From DASYYE01 sp035946955 (GTDB taxonomy: Bacteria > Actinomycetota > Actinomycetes > Streptosporangiales > Streptosporangiaceae), in NCBI GenBank assembly GCA_035946955.1, contig DASYYE010000382.1, positions 1 through 38,912 of the forward strand: a stretch of 38,912 nucleotides of DNA, in the 5' to 3' direction. Each line of letters opens with the position of its first letter. The first letter of the stretch is position 1. Shown one piece after another: positions 7,743 through 16,308 of the stretch. A program made the position numbers and the translations under genes. The notes beneath the pieces were generated by a model. It made no database searches. It saw nothing but the letters and a program-made list of their open reading frames with translations, and was not told where the DNA came from.

Positions 7743-8302
7743 ACAGGACCGTAGGACGTCAGGTCCAGCACAATGGCCAGCATGACCGTCAGGGTGCGGG
7801 CCGACGGGACGGCAGGGGCAATGAACTCCACCTTGTAGTGGTCGGACGGCGTGAGCATCTCCTTGACCCCCGCCCAGGTCTTGCGGACCCGAGCGAACTC
7901 GCTGCCGTCGGGGCCGATGATGGCGAAGTGCTTGAGCGCCAGGTCACCGACTGCCTTGCCCACGGTCTGGCCCTGGCCGTCGAGGAGCGAGTAGTTGCGG
8001 TTGGTGCCGCCCGTACGGACCCGTCCGAGGAGCTCGCCTTCGGGGCCGTGGAGTTCGGTGATTCGTTCTCTGGTGTGCTTGACCAGGGTCAGCAATGGCT
8101 CGCTGGCAGCCGTGGTGACGGCGAGCACCCGCGCGTCAGGCATCTCCTTGGCCAGTAGCTTCATCCGGGTATGGGCCTCGGTCTCGGTAGCGATCGCCAC
8201 CAGCACATGCTGGTGGTCGAAGATCTCGTATCGTGCGCGGTCAGGGAGCAGTTTTCCGGGCTGCTGGACTCGCAGAGCCGGGAAGTCAAAGGGGTCGTCC
8301 AC
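7739..8302 (-). CDS. LURP-one/phospholipid-scramblase-like protein
   Basis: The 187 residues fold, by pattern, as the 12-stranded beta barrel of the LURP-one-related/scramblase (tubby-like) superfamily. Typical elements are YEIFDHQHVLVAIATE near the start, ELLGRVRTGG in the middle and the turn NRNYSLLDGQGQTVGKAVGD, repeated as FAIIGPDGSEFARVRK. A hydrophobic helix closes the protein (about residues 168-184), as in scramblase-type members. The bacterial family has no settled function; some may handle phospholipids or bind membranes. It is the first gene of a leftward operon whose second gene overlaps it by four bases. The next gene upstream on the same strand ends 124 bases away. Confidence 0.82.
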   Translation of the reverse strand: MDDPFDFPALRVQQPGKLLPDRARYEIFDHQHVLVAIATETEAHTRMKLLAKEMPDARVLAVTTAASEPLLTLVKHTRERITELHGPEGELLGRVRTGGTNRNYSLLDGQGQTVGKAVGDLALKHFAIIGPDGSEFARVRKTWAGVKEMLTPSDHYKVEFIAPAVPSARTLTVMLAIVLDLTSYGPV

Positions 8303-8425
8303 ACCCGTGAGTATGCAGCACCCGGGGCCATCGCTACCGGTCGTGCCCTAACCGTTCACTTAGCGTGGAGCATTGGCGCTGGTCCGGCGGACCCCGGGCC
8401 GGCTACCGGTGCGGGCCCCGGCCGG

Positions 8426-11311
8426 CTACTGGCCCCAGGCGGGCGCTGTGATGAGCGCTGAAACGTCCCGGTCATGCCGGTCCAGTTCCGCCAGGTTGGC
8501 GCGGATCTGCTCGGCATCGGGATGGTGCAGGTCGTCGAGGATGGCGAGCGCCTCCTGCCAGGCGCCGCGGGCTGCCAGCGGGTTGGCGGCAGCCCGGCAG
8601 GCGACGGCGAGGCGGTTGAGGGTGAAGGCTTCCGAGTAACGGTCGCCGATCTCGCGGTGGCGGCTGAGGGCTTGCTGGTAGGACATGACGGCGCGGTCAT
8701 GGTCGCCCAGGCGCTGGTTGGTGTCACCAAGGCTGTCCCAGGCCATCCCCTGGCCGTAGCGGTCGCCGGTGTCGCGGAACAGTTTCACGGCCTGCATGCC
8801 AAACGTCCAGGCCTGCTGTTGGTCGCCGAGGAGGCCATATTCGCGGCCGACCGCGTTCAGCGCCCTGGCCTGCCCTTTCCTGTCACCGACCTGCTCGTAC
8901 AGCTCGAGGGCCTGCTGGGCGTGGTTGAGTGCCTCGCGGTACTGGCCACGGGATTCGAACGCGCGGATCATGGCGAGCTCCGTGCATGCCTGCCCGGCAA
9001 GGTCACCAAGCTCGCGGAACAGGGCGAGCGAACGCTCCATGTGCACCAGGCCGGCGTCGACGGACCCAGACAGGGCAAGGCTGTAGCCGAGTGCCCGGTG
9101 CGTGCGGCCCAGCCCATCGCCGTCATTGGCTCGCACAGCTGCCCGCATCGTGTTGTCCAGGGCGGTGACCAGGTCGGGCCGCGAACCCCGCCGGTGGAAG
9201 AACGCCGCCAGCAGCCAGGCGATCTGCCAGGCGTGGGTGTCCAGCCCCGCGGCCGTGGCCTGGTCGGCCAGGCCGGCCAGCACACGGTGCTCGCTGTCGA
9301 GCCACGCCAGTGCCGCTACGTTGTCGCTCATCTGCTCGGCCACCGCACCGGGCTTGGGCCCGGCCAGCTTGAGCGGCTCGTCACCAGGGCTCAGCAGCAT
9401 CACCGCGGCATGGCCGGTGTGGAGATAGTAGTCCAGCAGGCGATGGACCGCACGGGCGCGGCTGGCCTCGTTGTCGGAGGTCACCGCCAGTTCGTTCGCG
9501 TACACCCGCAGCAGGTCGTGGACGCTGAACCGGCCGGTCACGTCCTCGGTGGCCAGGTGGGCCCGGGCAAGCTCGTCCAGGGCGTGGCGGGCATCAGCAA
9601 TGCTGACCCCGGCCAGGCTGGCGGCCGCGGGGACGGAGACATCCGGGCCGGGATGGAGCCCGAGCAGCCGGAACATGCGCGCCACCGGACGGCTGAGCTG
9701 CCGGTAGGACCAGGAGAACGCCGCCCACACAGAGGTGGCCGGGTCTGCGGTGTCCAGTGCGTGCCGACGGGAGTCCGCTTCGCGCAGCTCGGCGCACAGG
9801 TCACGCAAGGCCAGGCTGGGCCGGGTGGCCGCGCGCGCTGCCGCCACACTGAGCGCCAGCGGCAGCCGGGAGCACAGCGTGATCAGTTCGGCGGCCCCGG
9901 CTGGCTCCGCCGTCACCCGTTCGCGCAGCCGGTGTCCCAGCAGGTCGCGGGCGTCGGACTCGGTCAGTGGATGCAACGTGACCGGCTGCGCGCATTCGGC
10001 GGTGACCAGGCCGGTGAGCTTGTTGCGGCTGGTGATGAGGACGAGGCAGCCCGGGCCACTAGGCAACAGCGGGCGCACCTGCTGTTCGTCGCGGGCGTTG
10101 TCCAAGACGATGAGCACGCGCTTGTCTGCCAGCAGGCTCCGGTACAGGCCTGCCTGGGCATCCGGGTCGGCGGGCACGCGCTCGGCCGGCACGCCGAATG
10201 CGTCCAGGAACCGTCGCATGGTCTGGTGCCATGTGGCTGGCTGCCCGGACGGGCTGAAGCCGCGCATGTCCACATAGAGCTGGCCATCAGGGAACCGGTC
10301 GGCAGCCTGGTGTGCCCACTGCACCGCCATGGTGGTCTTGCCCACGCCTGCCATCCCGTCGATCACGCCTACGACCAGGGCACCTGCCGGGCCGCCGAGG
10401 GTGTCCAGCAGGCTGTCCAGCGACCGCAGTTCCGCCTGCCGTCCGGCGAAGTGGCGGGCTGCCGCAGGCAGCTGGCGCGGCACCGCCAGTCTCGCGGCCG
10501 ACTGCACCCCGGCGGGATCCGGGGCCGCGCTACGCCCACCACTCGCTGCCTTTTCCTGCGTGCTCAAGGAGGGGTCGCCGTTGAGGATCCGCTCATGCAG
10601 TTGCTGGAGTTCTGGCCCCGGCTCGACACCGAGCTCTTCCACAAGCCGCTCACGGGTGTCGCGGAACACCGCCAGTGCGTCGGCCTGCCGCCCGCACCCG
10701 TACAGCGCCTCCATCAGCAACCCGGCGACGCTCTCCCGCAGCGGGTGGGCGGCGAACAACTCGTCCAGCTGGTCGGCGGCTTCCGGGTACCTGCTGCAGC
10801 GCATGAGGGCGCCAGCCCGCTCCTGCATGGCTGACAGCCACTCCGCGGCCAGGCCAGTGCGCAGCCGCTCGGCCCGTGGCGTCTCAGCCACGTCAGCGAG
10901 CGCCGGTCCCCGCCACAGGCCAAGCGCCTCATCGAAGGTTGCGACGGCACTGAGCGGGTCCGGCGCGCGACGGGCCAGCCCGGTCAGTCTGCGGAACTCG
11001 TGCGCGTCGACCACGTCGGCGGGTGCGTCCAGCCGGTAACCATCGCCGTAACGTGTCAGCCGCATCTCCGGCTGCGCTGCCAGCACCTTGCGCAAGCGGG
11101 TAATGAGGGCCTGGACCGTGTTGCGGACCGAGGGAGGTGGCTCACCATCCCACAACGCATCAGACAGGTCGTCGACCGGGACCACATGCCCAGCCCGCAG
11201 CGCGAGCATGCCGAGCACGAGCCGCTGCTGCGGCGTCGAGGGCTGGACCGGTCCGCCCTCCTGGCAGACCTCGACAGGGCCGAGCACTCTGAGGATGATG
11301 CCGCCGACCAC
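8426..11311 (-). CDS. SARP-family regulator: OmpR-type DNA-binding, BTAD, NB-ARC and TPR domains (AfsR-like)
   Basis: This 961-residue protein has the AfsR plan. Residues 1-97 are a winged-helix DNA-binding domain (ILRVLGPVEV start). Residues 102-247 are the bacterial transcriptional activation domain (BTAD), ending GVEPGPELQQLHERIL. An NB-ARC ATPase follows from about 285, with the P-loop GMAGVGKTT at 319-327, Walker B RVLIVLDNA, and LVLITSRNKL. The C-terminal third (about 690-935) holds TPR pairs such as YRQALNHAQQALELYEQVGDR-like repeats. AfsR-like proteins integrate a signal through the ATPase and activate antibiotic or morphogenesis genes. The GTG at 11311 has an AGGAG site seven bases before it. 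No biosynthetic gene lies nearby, so the target must be elsewhere. Confidence 0.95.
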   Translation of the reverse strand: MVGGIILRVLGPVEVCQEGGPVQPSTPQQRLVLGMLALRAGHVVPVDDLSDALWDGEPPPSVRNTVQALITRLRKVLAAQPEMRLTRYGDGYRLDAPADVVDAHEFRRLTGLARRAPDPLSAVATFDEALGLWRGPALADVAETPRAERLRTGLAAEWLSAMQERAGALMRCSRYPEAADQLDELFAAHPLRESVAGLLMEALYGCGRQADALAVFRDTRERLVEELGVEPGPELQQLHERILNGDPSLSTQEKAASGGRSAAPDPAGVQSAARLAVPRQLPAAARHFAGRQAELRSLDSLLDTLGGPAGALVVGVIDGMAGVGKTTMAVQWAHQAADRFPDGQLYVDMRGFSPSGQPATWHQTMRRFLDAFGVPAERVPADPDAQAGLYRSLLADKRVLIVLDNARDEQQVRPLLPSGPGCLVLITSRNKLTGLVTAECAQPVTLHPLTESDARDLLGHRLRERVTAEPAGAAELITLCSRLPLALSVAAARAATRPSLALRDLCAELREADSRRHALDTADPATSVWAAFSWSYRQLSRPVARMFRLLGLHPGPDVSVPAAASLAGVSIADARHALDELARAHLATEDVTGRFSVHDLLRVYANELAVTSDNEASRARAVHRLLDYYLHTGHAAVMLLSPGDEPLKLAGPKPGAVAEQMSDNVAALAWLDSEHRVLAGLADQATAAGLDTHAWQIAWLLAAFFHRRGSRPDLVTALDNTMRAAVRANDGDGLGRTHRALGYSLALSGSVDAGLVHMERSLALFRELGDLAGQACTELAMIRAFESRGQYREALNHAQQALELYEQVGDRKGQARALNAVGREYGLLGDQQQAWTFGMQAVKLFRDTGDRYGQGMAWDSLGDTNQRLGDHDRAVMSYQQALSRHREIGDRYSEAFTLNRLAVACRAAANPLAARGAWQEALAILDDLHHPDAEQIRANLAELDRHDRDVSALITAPAWGQ

Positions 11312-11747
11312 TGTCCAGCTCCTGCCACCAAAGCTACACCGAGGTTGCTGGCGATGGTAACTGGTGGGGAGAAACAGTGCGAACTACATATACCGCCGCC
11401 CCAGGCAGTGGCAGTGGAGGCCTGGCGCGGTCAGGCAGAGAGCGTGTCGTTAGGCATGGTCCTCTCGGTCAGTGCGCGGTCTACTCTGCCCGGCCCGGGA
11501 CCAGCTTGCCAGCGAGTGCTTGGCGCCGGCTTGGCAGCGACTTGGACCCGGGGTGTGGGCCGCGAAAAGCCCTACCGGGCCGGGCAGCCGGCCGGTCCCG
11601 CCGAAGTTATTAAGAAATACGGTGCCGCGGTGCAGGAGCACACGCGCCGGATCGCATTGTGGTGAATGTACATGAAGGTCCCGAACCGTCCGGAAGACCC
11701 CTCCGAGCTGCTGGAACACGGCTGAGGAATTGTGCGATTTTAGCTGA
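11312..11747. other. Intergenic stretch without a recognised gene
   Basis: This 436-base stretch lies upstream of the AfsR-like gene (leftward) and of a small rightward open frame. The first 30 bases contain the AfsR-like ribosome-binding site. Bases 11600-11760 are clearly less GC-rich than the surroundings and hold TTATTAAGAAAT near 11610, which could belong to promoters. Open frames on either strand here lack recognisable protein motifs. Confidence 0.5.
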
Positions 11748-12053
11748 ATGCACGACGGCGAGGTGGTCCTGGGGGTAATCTCATGCTTCATCATGAATGC
11801 TTTCGATCCCCCTGTTACACGTGTCTCGTCATACGAACCGTCCCCACCGGTGTGGCGCATGCACTGCCGGTGCCTGTTCCGTGCCGGCAAGCCAGGAGAG
11901 GTCGCCGCGTGCGAGTGCCGCTCCTGGTGGCGTGTGAGCAAGCGCGGCCGGTGGCACGCGATCTCCAAGCGCCGTGCGTTCCGCAGGCTGCTGCCCGGGC
12001 TGAGACGTGAGCTCAGTTATTTCGAGGCGACGGGAACCTGGCGTGGCAACTAG
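11748..12053 (+). CDS. Possible small basic Cys/Trp-rich protein
   Basis: This open frame encodes up to 101 residues. From about codon 35 the codons have the strong G/C third-base preference of real genes here, and the peptide is basic with four Cys and several Trp, including the pairs CRCLF and CECRSWW. Before that point the codon use is weak. The start is uncertain: ATG at 11748 or 11793, or GTG at 11850, none with a clear ribosome-binding site. No family is recognised. The Cys pattern could bind a metal. It might also be the 3' remnant of a longer gene. Confidence 0.35.
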   Translation: MHDGEVVLGVISCFIMNAFDPPVTRVSSYEPSPPVWRMHCRCLFRAGKPGEVAACECRSWWRVSKRGRWHAISKRRAFRRLLPGLRRELSYFEATGTWRGN

Positions 12054-12118
12054 GCACAGCACCGGGTGATCAGTACTGGGCCAGTGCCGAAGCTTCCCGT
12101 AATCTCCACCCGGGGAGA

Positions 12119-12487
12119 CTAGGGCCTCGCTGCGAACAGGCCCAGGAAACGCCCCACGCCCAGACGCAGGCCCCAGCTCAGCCGAACAGCAGCCGGCTGC
12201 AGGGCTCCCTTGATCTCGCCACGATCCCCCCGACCAGGCCACGAAAGACCTGGCAGATGGCGCCAACCAGAATCGAAGTGCGTATCCGAGGCAACCTCGG
12301 CCACCTTGCAGCCAGGTTCGGGCTCGGCCTGCTCTTCGGATTCGGCTTCGGCGCGCTCATCGGCTTCCCGGTCTTCTTCCTGTACGGCCGAGAGGTTCTT
12401 GATAAACACGTCACACGTCCGGCCGAAGAACTTCCCGCCAGTTCTCTGCGATTCGCAGACACAGCCCTTTGCTATCCTCCCTGCCAT
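12119..12487 (-). CDS. Ambiguous small open frame, coding strand undecided
   Basis: Two frames compete here. The leftward one (122 residues, ATG at 12487) has AGGAAAGG directly before the start and contains an acidic run of Glu/Ala around residues 37-58. The rightward one (12257-12649, 130 residues) encodes, over its first 50 codons, a hydrophobic glycine/phenylalanine helix (FGLGLLFGFGFGALIGFPVF) with good third-base GC, then loses coding character. At most one is real, and the region may instead be a decayed gene. Neither matches a family I recognise. The rest of the 12054-12724 interval shows no other gene. Confidence 0.22.
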   Translation of the reverse strand: MAGRIAKGCVCESQRTGGKFFGRTCDVFIKNLSAVQEEDREADERAEAESEEQAEPEPGCKVAEVASDTHFDSGWRHLPGLSWPGRGDRGEIKGALQPAAVRLSWGLRLGVGRFLGLFAARP

Positions 12488-12724
12488 CCTTTCCTACCCC
12501 TTGGGCAAAGGGCTCCCAAAGACCTCGTATCGAGCCACGTTCGTCCGGCTGATGACGCAGCGGAGCCGTTCATTGTGCACGTGGCTGTTGCGCCAGATAA
12601 TGGACGGCAGACCATACTGCCCTGGTCCTCGGCACTGACGCCACCCTAGGTAGGTTTGGGCGGGTTTGGTCTGAGATTGCTGGTAGTGTCACGGCGTGCC
12701 GTAGGACGGCACCACGGGGTTGAC

Positions 12725-15145
12725 ATGATCATCGGATGGGGTGAGGTGACAGGCCCGAACGATGACAGCCACGACCGCAGGCGGCAGGCGGTTCCGGACT
12801 TCGCCGCTGAGCTTGGCCTGACCCTCCTGCGGTACCGCCTCTCCCAGGGGCTCTCGCTGCGGGGGCTTGCTCGCACCTTGGGCATGAGCGGCCATGGCGG
12901 TCTCGGCGAATACGAGAAAGGGCGGCGTATCCCGCCCGCCGACCTGCTCGCCGCGTGGGAACGTGCGCTGCGAGTCCAGCCCGGAGAGCTTAGTTCCCTA
13001 CGCGGCAAGGCGTTGGCGCAGCGGGCTGCGCGCAGGTGCCACACCTCCCGTACCCCGGCGGTGACCGGTGCCGCTCTCTCGCCGCCATCGGCGCGGCCGG
13101 CCCAGTTGCCCCCCGACGTCCCGGACTTCACCGGCCGGGACAAGCAGCTTCACTGGCTGCACTCGGTCGCCGCCCGCTCTGGCGGCATGTCGGGGCCCGT
13201 GGCGGTCACGTGGGGTGAACCAGGGATCGGCAAGACCACGCTCGCGATACGGTTCGGCCACATCACCGCAGCGGACTACCCGGACGCGCAGCTGTATGTG
13301 AACCTACGCGGCGCTTCGGACCCCCTCGACCCCTCCCACGTCCTGTCCAGCCTGTTGCGCCTGCTCGGTGTCGCTGACTCGGCCGTGCCGTCTGGCGCGG
13401 AGGAGCGGACCGCGCTGTACCGGTCCCTGCTGGCGGACTTGCGTGCGTTCGTGCTCCTCGACGACGCCGTCGCCGAGGCCCAGGTGCGCCCACTGCTCCC
13501 CGGCGGCCCGCACTGTCTCACGCTTGTGACGAGCAGGGCCGCACTGTCCGGGCTCGCGGGAGCGTACCGGGTGCGGCTGCCCGTGCTCGACACTGGTGAA
13601 GCCCGCGACCTGCTCGACAGGATCGCTGGGGTGGGACAGGCCGCAGAGGACCGCGAGCGGCTGGTGCGACTGTGCGGCTATCTGCCGCTGGCGGTCAGGA
13701 TCGCGGCGACCCGGCTCGCCAACTGGCCCGAGTGGCCGACCGGGTTCCTCGCCGACCGCCTCGAAGACGAACGGTCCCGCCTGGCGGAGCTGTCCTGCGG
13801 CGACCTCGAGGTGCGGAGTGCTTTCCTGACCTCCTACCGGGCGCTCGGCGAAACGGGCCGATGGGTGTTCCGCTGCCTTGGCCACATCCCCGCCGCAACC
13901 TTTGGTGTCAGCATCGTCGCCGTGCTCACGGACCGCCCCGTGCACGAGGCGGGCGTGTTCCTGGAACACCTGGTGGGCATGGGCCTGCTCCAAACCAGTT
14001 CCGAAGCGGGCCGCTACCGGCTGCATGACCTGCTCAAGATCTTCTCGTTCGAGCAGTCATCCCGCGAGGATGACCCGCAGGTGCGCCAGGCTGCGGTGCA
14101 CCGGATGGCACGCTGGGTGCTGGCGACCGCGCGTGCCGCCGCGGACCTGCTCACCCCGCCGAACCAGGCGTACGGGGCCGCGGACGAGCCCTTCCCGGGA
14201 GACAGGGACGCCGCCTTGGCATGGCTGGACGCGGAGTGGCCCACCGTCCTCGGGGCGGCAAGGGCCGCGGGAGAGCACGGGCTGGCGGCGGAGGTGTTCG
14301 ACTGCCTGTACGCCATGGTGTGGTTCTTCGACCTGCGCTGCCGCTGGGAGCCACTGGGTGAGCTGGCCGAGTGTGCCCACCGGCTGGCATGCGAGGCTGG
14401 CCTAGACGAACACCAGGCAGGCGCGCTGAACGCCCTGAGCCTGGCGCACTGGGGGATGGGGCGCGACGCCGAGGCCGCCGACGCGGCACGCCAGGCCATT
14501 GGCCCGGCACAACGCGCGGGGGACATCGTGGGAGAGGTGATCGCATGGCGCAGGCTGGGCCTCGCGCTTGAATCGACGGGCCAGTTCTCCGAAGCGTCGC
14601 AGGCATACCGCCGGGCCCTCGACATCTCCCGGTCGCACGGAAACACGTGGGATGAGGGGGCATGCCTCAACGGCCTCGGGGCGTGCCTGCGGGCGCTGGG
14701 GCGGCCAGGCGAGGCGGCTGACTGTTTCCACAGAGCGCTCGAGTTGCTGATGTCGGCCGACGACACCCGCCGGGCCGCGATGGCCCGCAACAACCTCGGC
14801 TTCGCACTCACCGACCTGGGCTCCTTCACGCGGGCACAGCACTGCCACGAAAGCGCGTACACGGCCTTCACCGAGGCCGTGGACGAGTGGGGACAGTCAT
14901 CGGCGCTCTTCGGGCTGGGCCTGGCCCTGGCGGGGCAGGGCAACGACCAGGCCGCTGTCCTCCAGCTCGAGCAGGCACAGGAGACCCTCCGCCGGATCGG
15001 GGAAAGGCGACTGCTCAGGGATGTCACCGATTCGCTGAACGCGCTGTCGGAGAGGCGCGCCAGCTCCCCGGCTGGCGTGGCACGGCCGGAGGACACCGGG
15101 AAGTGCGCGGAAGGCCAACAGGACAGCGGACGAGCGGCTGGGTGA
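12725..15145 (+). CDS. XRE-type helix-turn-helix NB-ARC TPR regulator
   Basis: The product is about 806 residues. Residues 25-88 form a helix-turn-helix of the XRE/HTH_31 type (LSQGLSLRGLARTLGM, then GGLGEYEKGRRIPP). A Ser/Pro-rich linker leads to an NB-ARC ATPase with the P-loop GEPGIGKTT at 164-172, AFVLLDDAV as Walker B, and LVTSRAALSG. A winged-helix part ends with YRLHDLLKIF, and the C-terminal 270 residues are TPR repeats. This plan is common in actinobacteria, where STAND regulators sense a ligand through the TPR array and bind DNA through the N-terminus. The frame is open from a TTG at 12656; the ATG at 12725 and the GTG at 12746 (after GGGGTGAG) are both better starts. It converges on the SARP gene. 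Confidence 0.9.
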   Translation: MIIGWGEVTGPNDDSHDRRRQAVPDFAAELGLTLLRYRLSQGLSLRGLARTLGMSGHGGLGEYEKGRRIPPADLLAAWERALRVQPGELSSLRGKALAQRAARRCHTSRTPAVTGAALSPPSARPAQLPPDVPDFTGRDKQLHWLHSVAARSGGMSGPVAVTWGEPGIGKTTLAIRFGHITAADYPDAQLYVNLRGASDPLDPSHVLSSLLRLLGVADSAVPSGAEERTALYRSLLADLRAFVLLDDAVAEAQVRPLLPGGPHCLTLVTSRAALSGLAGAYRVRLPVLDTGEARDLLDRIAGVGQAAEDRERLVRLCGYLPLAVRIAATRLANWPEWPTGFLADRLEDERSRLAELSCGDLEVRSAFLTSYRALGETGRWVFRCLGHIPAATFGVSIVAVLTDRPVHEAGVFLEHLVGMGLLQTSSEAGRYRLHDLLKIFSFEQSSREDDPQVRQAAVHRMARWVLATARAAADLLTPPNQAYGAADEPFPGDRDAALAWLDAEWPTVLGAARAAGEHGLAAEVFDCLYAMVWFFDLRCRWEPLGELAECAHRLACEAGLDEHQAGALNALSLAHWGMGRDAEAADAARQAIGPAQRAGDIVGEVIAWRRLGLALESTGQFSEASQAYRRALDISRSHGNTWDEGACLNGLGACLRALGRPGEAADCFHRALELLMSADDTRRAAMARNNLGFALTDLGSFTRAQHCHESAYTAFTEAVDEWGQSSALFGLGLALAGQGNDQAAVLQLEQAQETLRRIGERRLLRDVTDSLNALSERRASSPAGVARPEDTGKCAEGQQDSGRAAG

Positions 15146-15231
15146 ACAGGGTTGCAGGCTGGCACGCCGCCGTTGCCCGCACTCGTCACAGGAGGATCCT
15201 GCATGGCACACTGTAGGTTCCCGCAGCGCCG

Positions 15232-16032
15232 TCAGGCGCTGGCACCGCTGACCGCCTCTAGCCTCCTGGGGACAGCCGCCCGCAGGGTGGGATCGTCGGC
15301 CAGGATCCGCTGGTGCAGAAGGCGCAACTGCGGGCCAGGTTCAAGGCCGAGCTCCGCGACCATAATCTGGCGGCCAGCACGGTAGACGCCGAGAGCGTCG
15401 GCACGGCAACCCAGGCGATACCACGACAACATCAGCAAGGCACGCAGCCTTTCACGCAGCGGGTAACTGGCAACATGCGCGGCAAGCTCAGCAGCCACGG
15501 CGTCGCAGCGGCCAAGGGCCAACTCCGCCTCGGCCTTGGCCTCTATGGCCAGCAGCCGACGCTCTTCGAGTGCGGCGGCTGCCGCGCGTATCAGCGGGGA
15601 CGCCACGTCCGCACACGCCTCACCGCGCCAGAGCGCGAGCGCTGACGTGAAGTACTCGACGGCGGCGGCCATCTCGCCCAGCCTGGCCGCTACAGCGGCC
15701 CGCGCCGTCAGGGAGGCAAACTCAGCTAGGTCGAGTTCGTGGTCCGGCACACGCAGCAGGTAGCCGGGTGGACAGGTCAGCAGCGGGCCCGTGGGATCCT
15801 GCGCCCGCTGCGAGAAGGCCTGCCGCAGCGCGCAGACGTGCGCCTGCACCTTTGCCCGCGCGGTCGCCGGAGGGGCGTCATCCCACATGACATCGATCAG
15901 CCTGTGAGCCGGGACGACCCGGCCGTGGTCGAGGGCCAAAGCCGCGAGGAGCGCCCGCTGGCGCTGGCCAGCCAGTAGAACCTGCCCGTTCGCATTCCTC
16001 ACTTCGAGGTGGCCTAACACATTGATTTGCAC
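15232..16032 (-). CDS. Stand-alone SARP (winged-helix plus BTAD) transcriptional activator
   Basis: The protein has 266 residues, the size of the pathway-specific SARP activators such as DnrI and ActII-ORF4. Residues 1-95 are the OmpR-like winged helix (INVLGHLEVRNANG; QRQRALLAALAL; ARAKVQAHVCALRQAF). Residues 103-248 are the BTAD, ending GLEPGPQLRLLHQRIL. There is no ATPase. The GTG at 16032 is chosen because TCCTCC on the plus strand (GGAGGA on the coding strand) lies four bases upstream; a TTG at 16047 would give 271 residues but lies before that site. SARPs bind direct repeats upstream of secondary-metabolite genes; no such cluster is in the window. It converges with the XRE-NB-ARC gene, with 86 bases between the stops. 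Confidence 0.93.
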   Translation of the reverse strand: MQINVLGHLEVRNANGQVLLAGQRQRALLAALALDHGRVVPAHRLIDVMWDDAPPATARAKVQAHVCALRQAFSQRAQDPTGPLLTCPPGYLLRVPDHELDLAEFASLTARAAVAARLGEMAAAVEYFTSALALWRGEACADVASPLIRAAAAALEERRLLAIEAKAEAELALGRCDAVAAELAAHVASYPLRERLRALLMLSWYRLGCRADALGVYRAGRQIMVAELGLEPGPQLRLLHQRILADDPTLRAAVPRRLEAVSGASA

Positions 16033-16035
16033 AGA

Positions 16036-16041
16036 TCCTCC
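16036..16041 (-). promoter_or_regulatory. Ribosome-binding site that decides the SARP start
   Basis: The coding strand reads GGAGGA here, followed after three bases by the GTG at 16032. The longer in-frame start (TTG at 16047) precedes this site, so the shorter product is preferred. Confidence 0.7.
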
Positions 16042-16071
16042 GATCAATCTGCTCGGACTGGTCTCAGGGGC

Positions 16072-16095
16072 CGCGGTGGAAACTCGGCCACCGCG
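16072..16095. promoter_or_regulatory. Inverted repeat upstream of the SARP gene
   Basis: CGCGGTGG at 16072-16079 pairs exactly with CCACCGCG at 16088-16095 around an eight-base loop. It lies 40-63 bases upstream of the SARP start, in the right place for an operator. Its function is a guess. The remaining 16096-16308 shows no gene. Confidence 0.35.
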
Positions 16096-16308
16096 CCGAG
16101 GAGATCCTCCTCAGCCACGACAGCCCCACCGCCCGCCAGGGCACCGAGCATGGCCACCGCCACACAGCCAGTTGGCCATCCCCCGACAGTCACGCATGCA
16201 CGCTAACCCAGGGCCCTGGGTGGACACACGCCGTGACGCCGGGTTGTTGACAATCTGTGGACATTCGCGCTGCGCCAGTCAAAGGGGCATGGTTGCATCG
16301 CACCTGGG

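Noticed and set aside
7050..7754. 234-residue rightward open frame
   Set aside because: It is antisense to the ICMT-family gene, and its His/Arg/Gly-rich text is typical of a shadow.
8474..10834. 786-residue rightward open frame
   Set aside because: It lies wholly antisense to the AfsR-like gene and shows no protein motifs.
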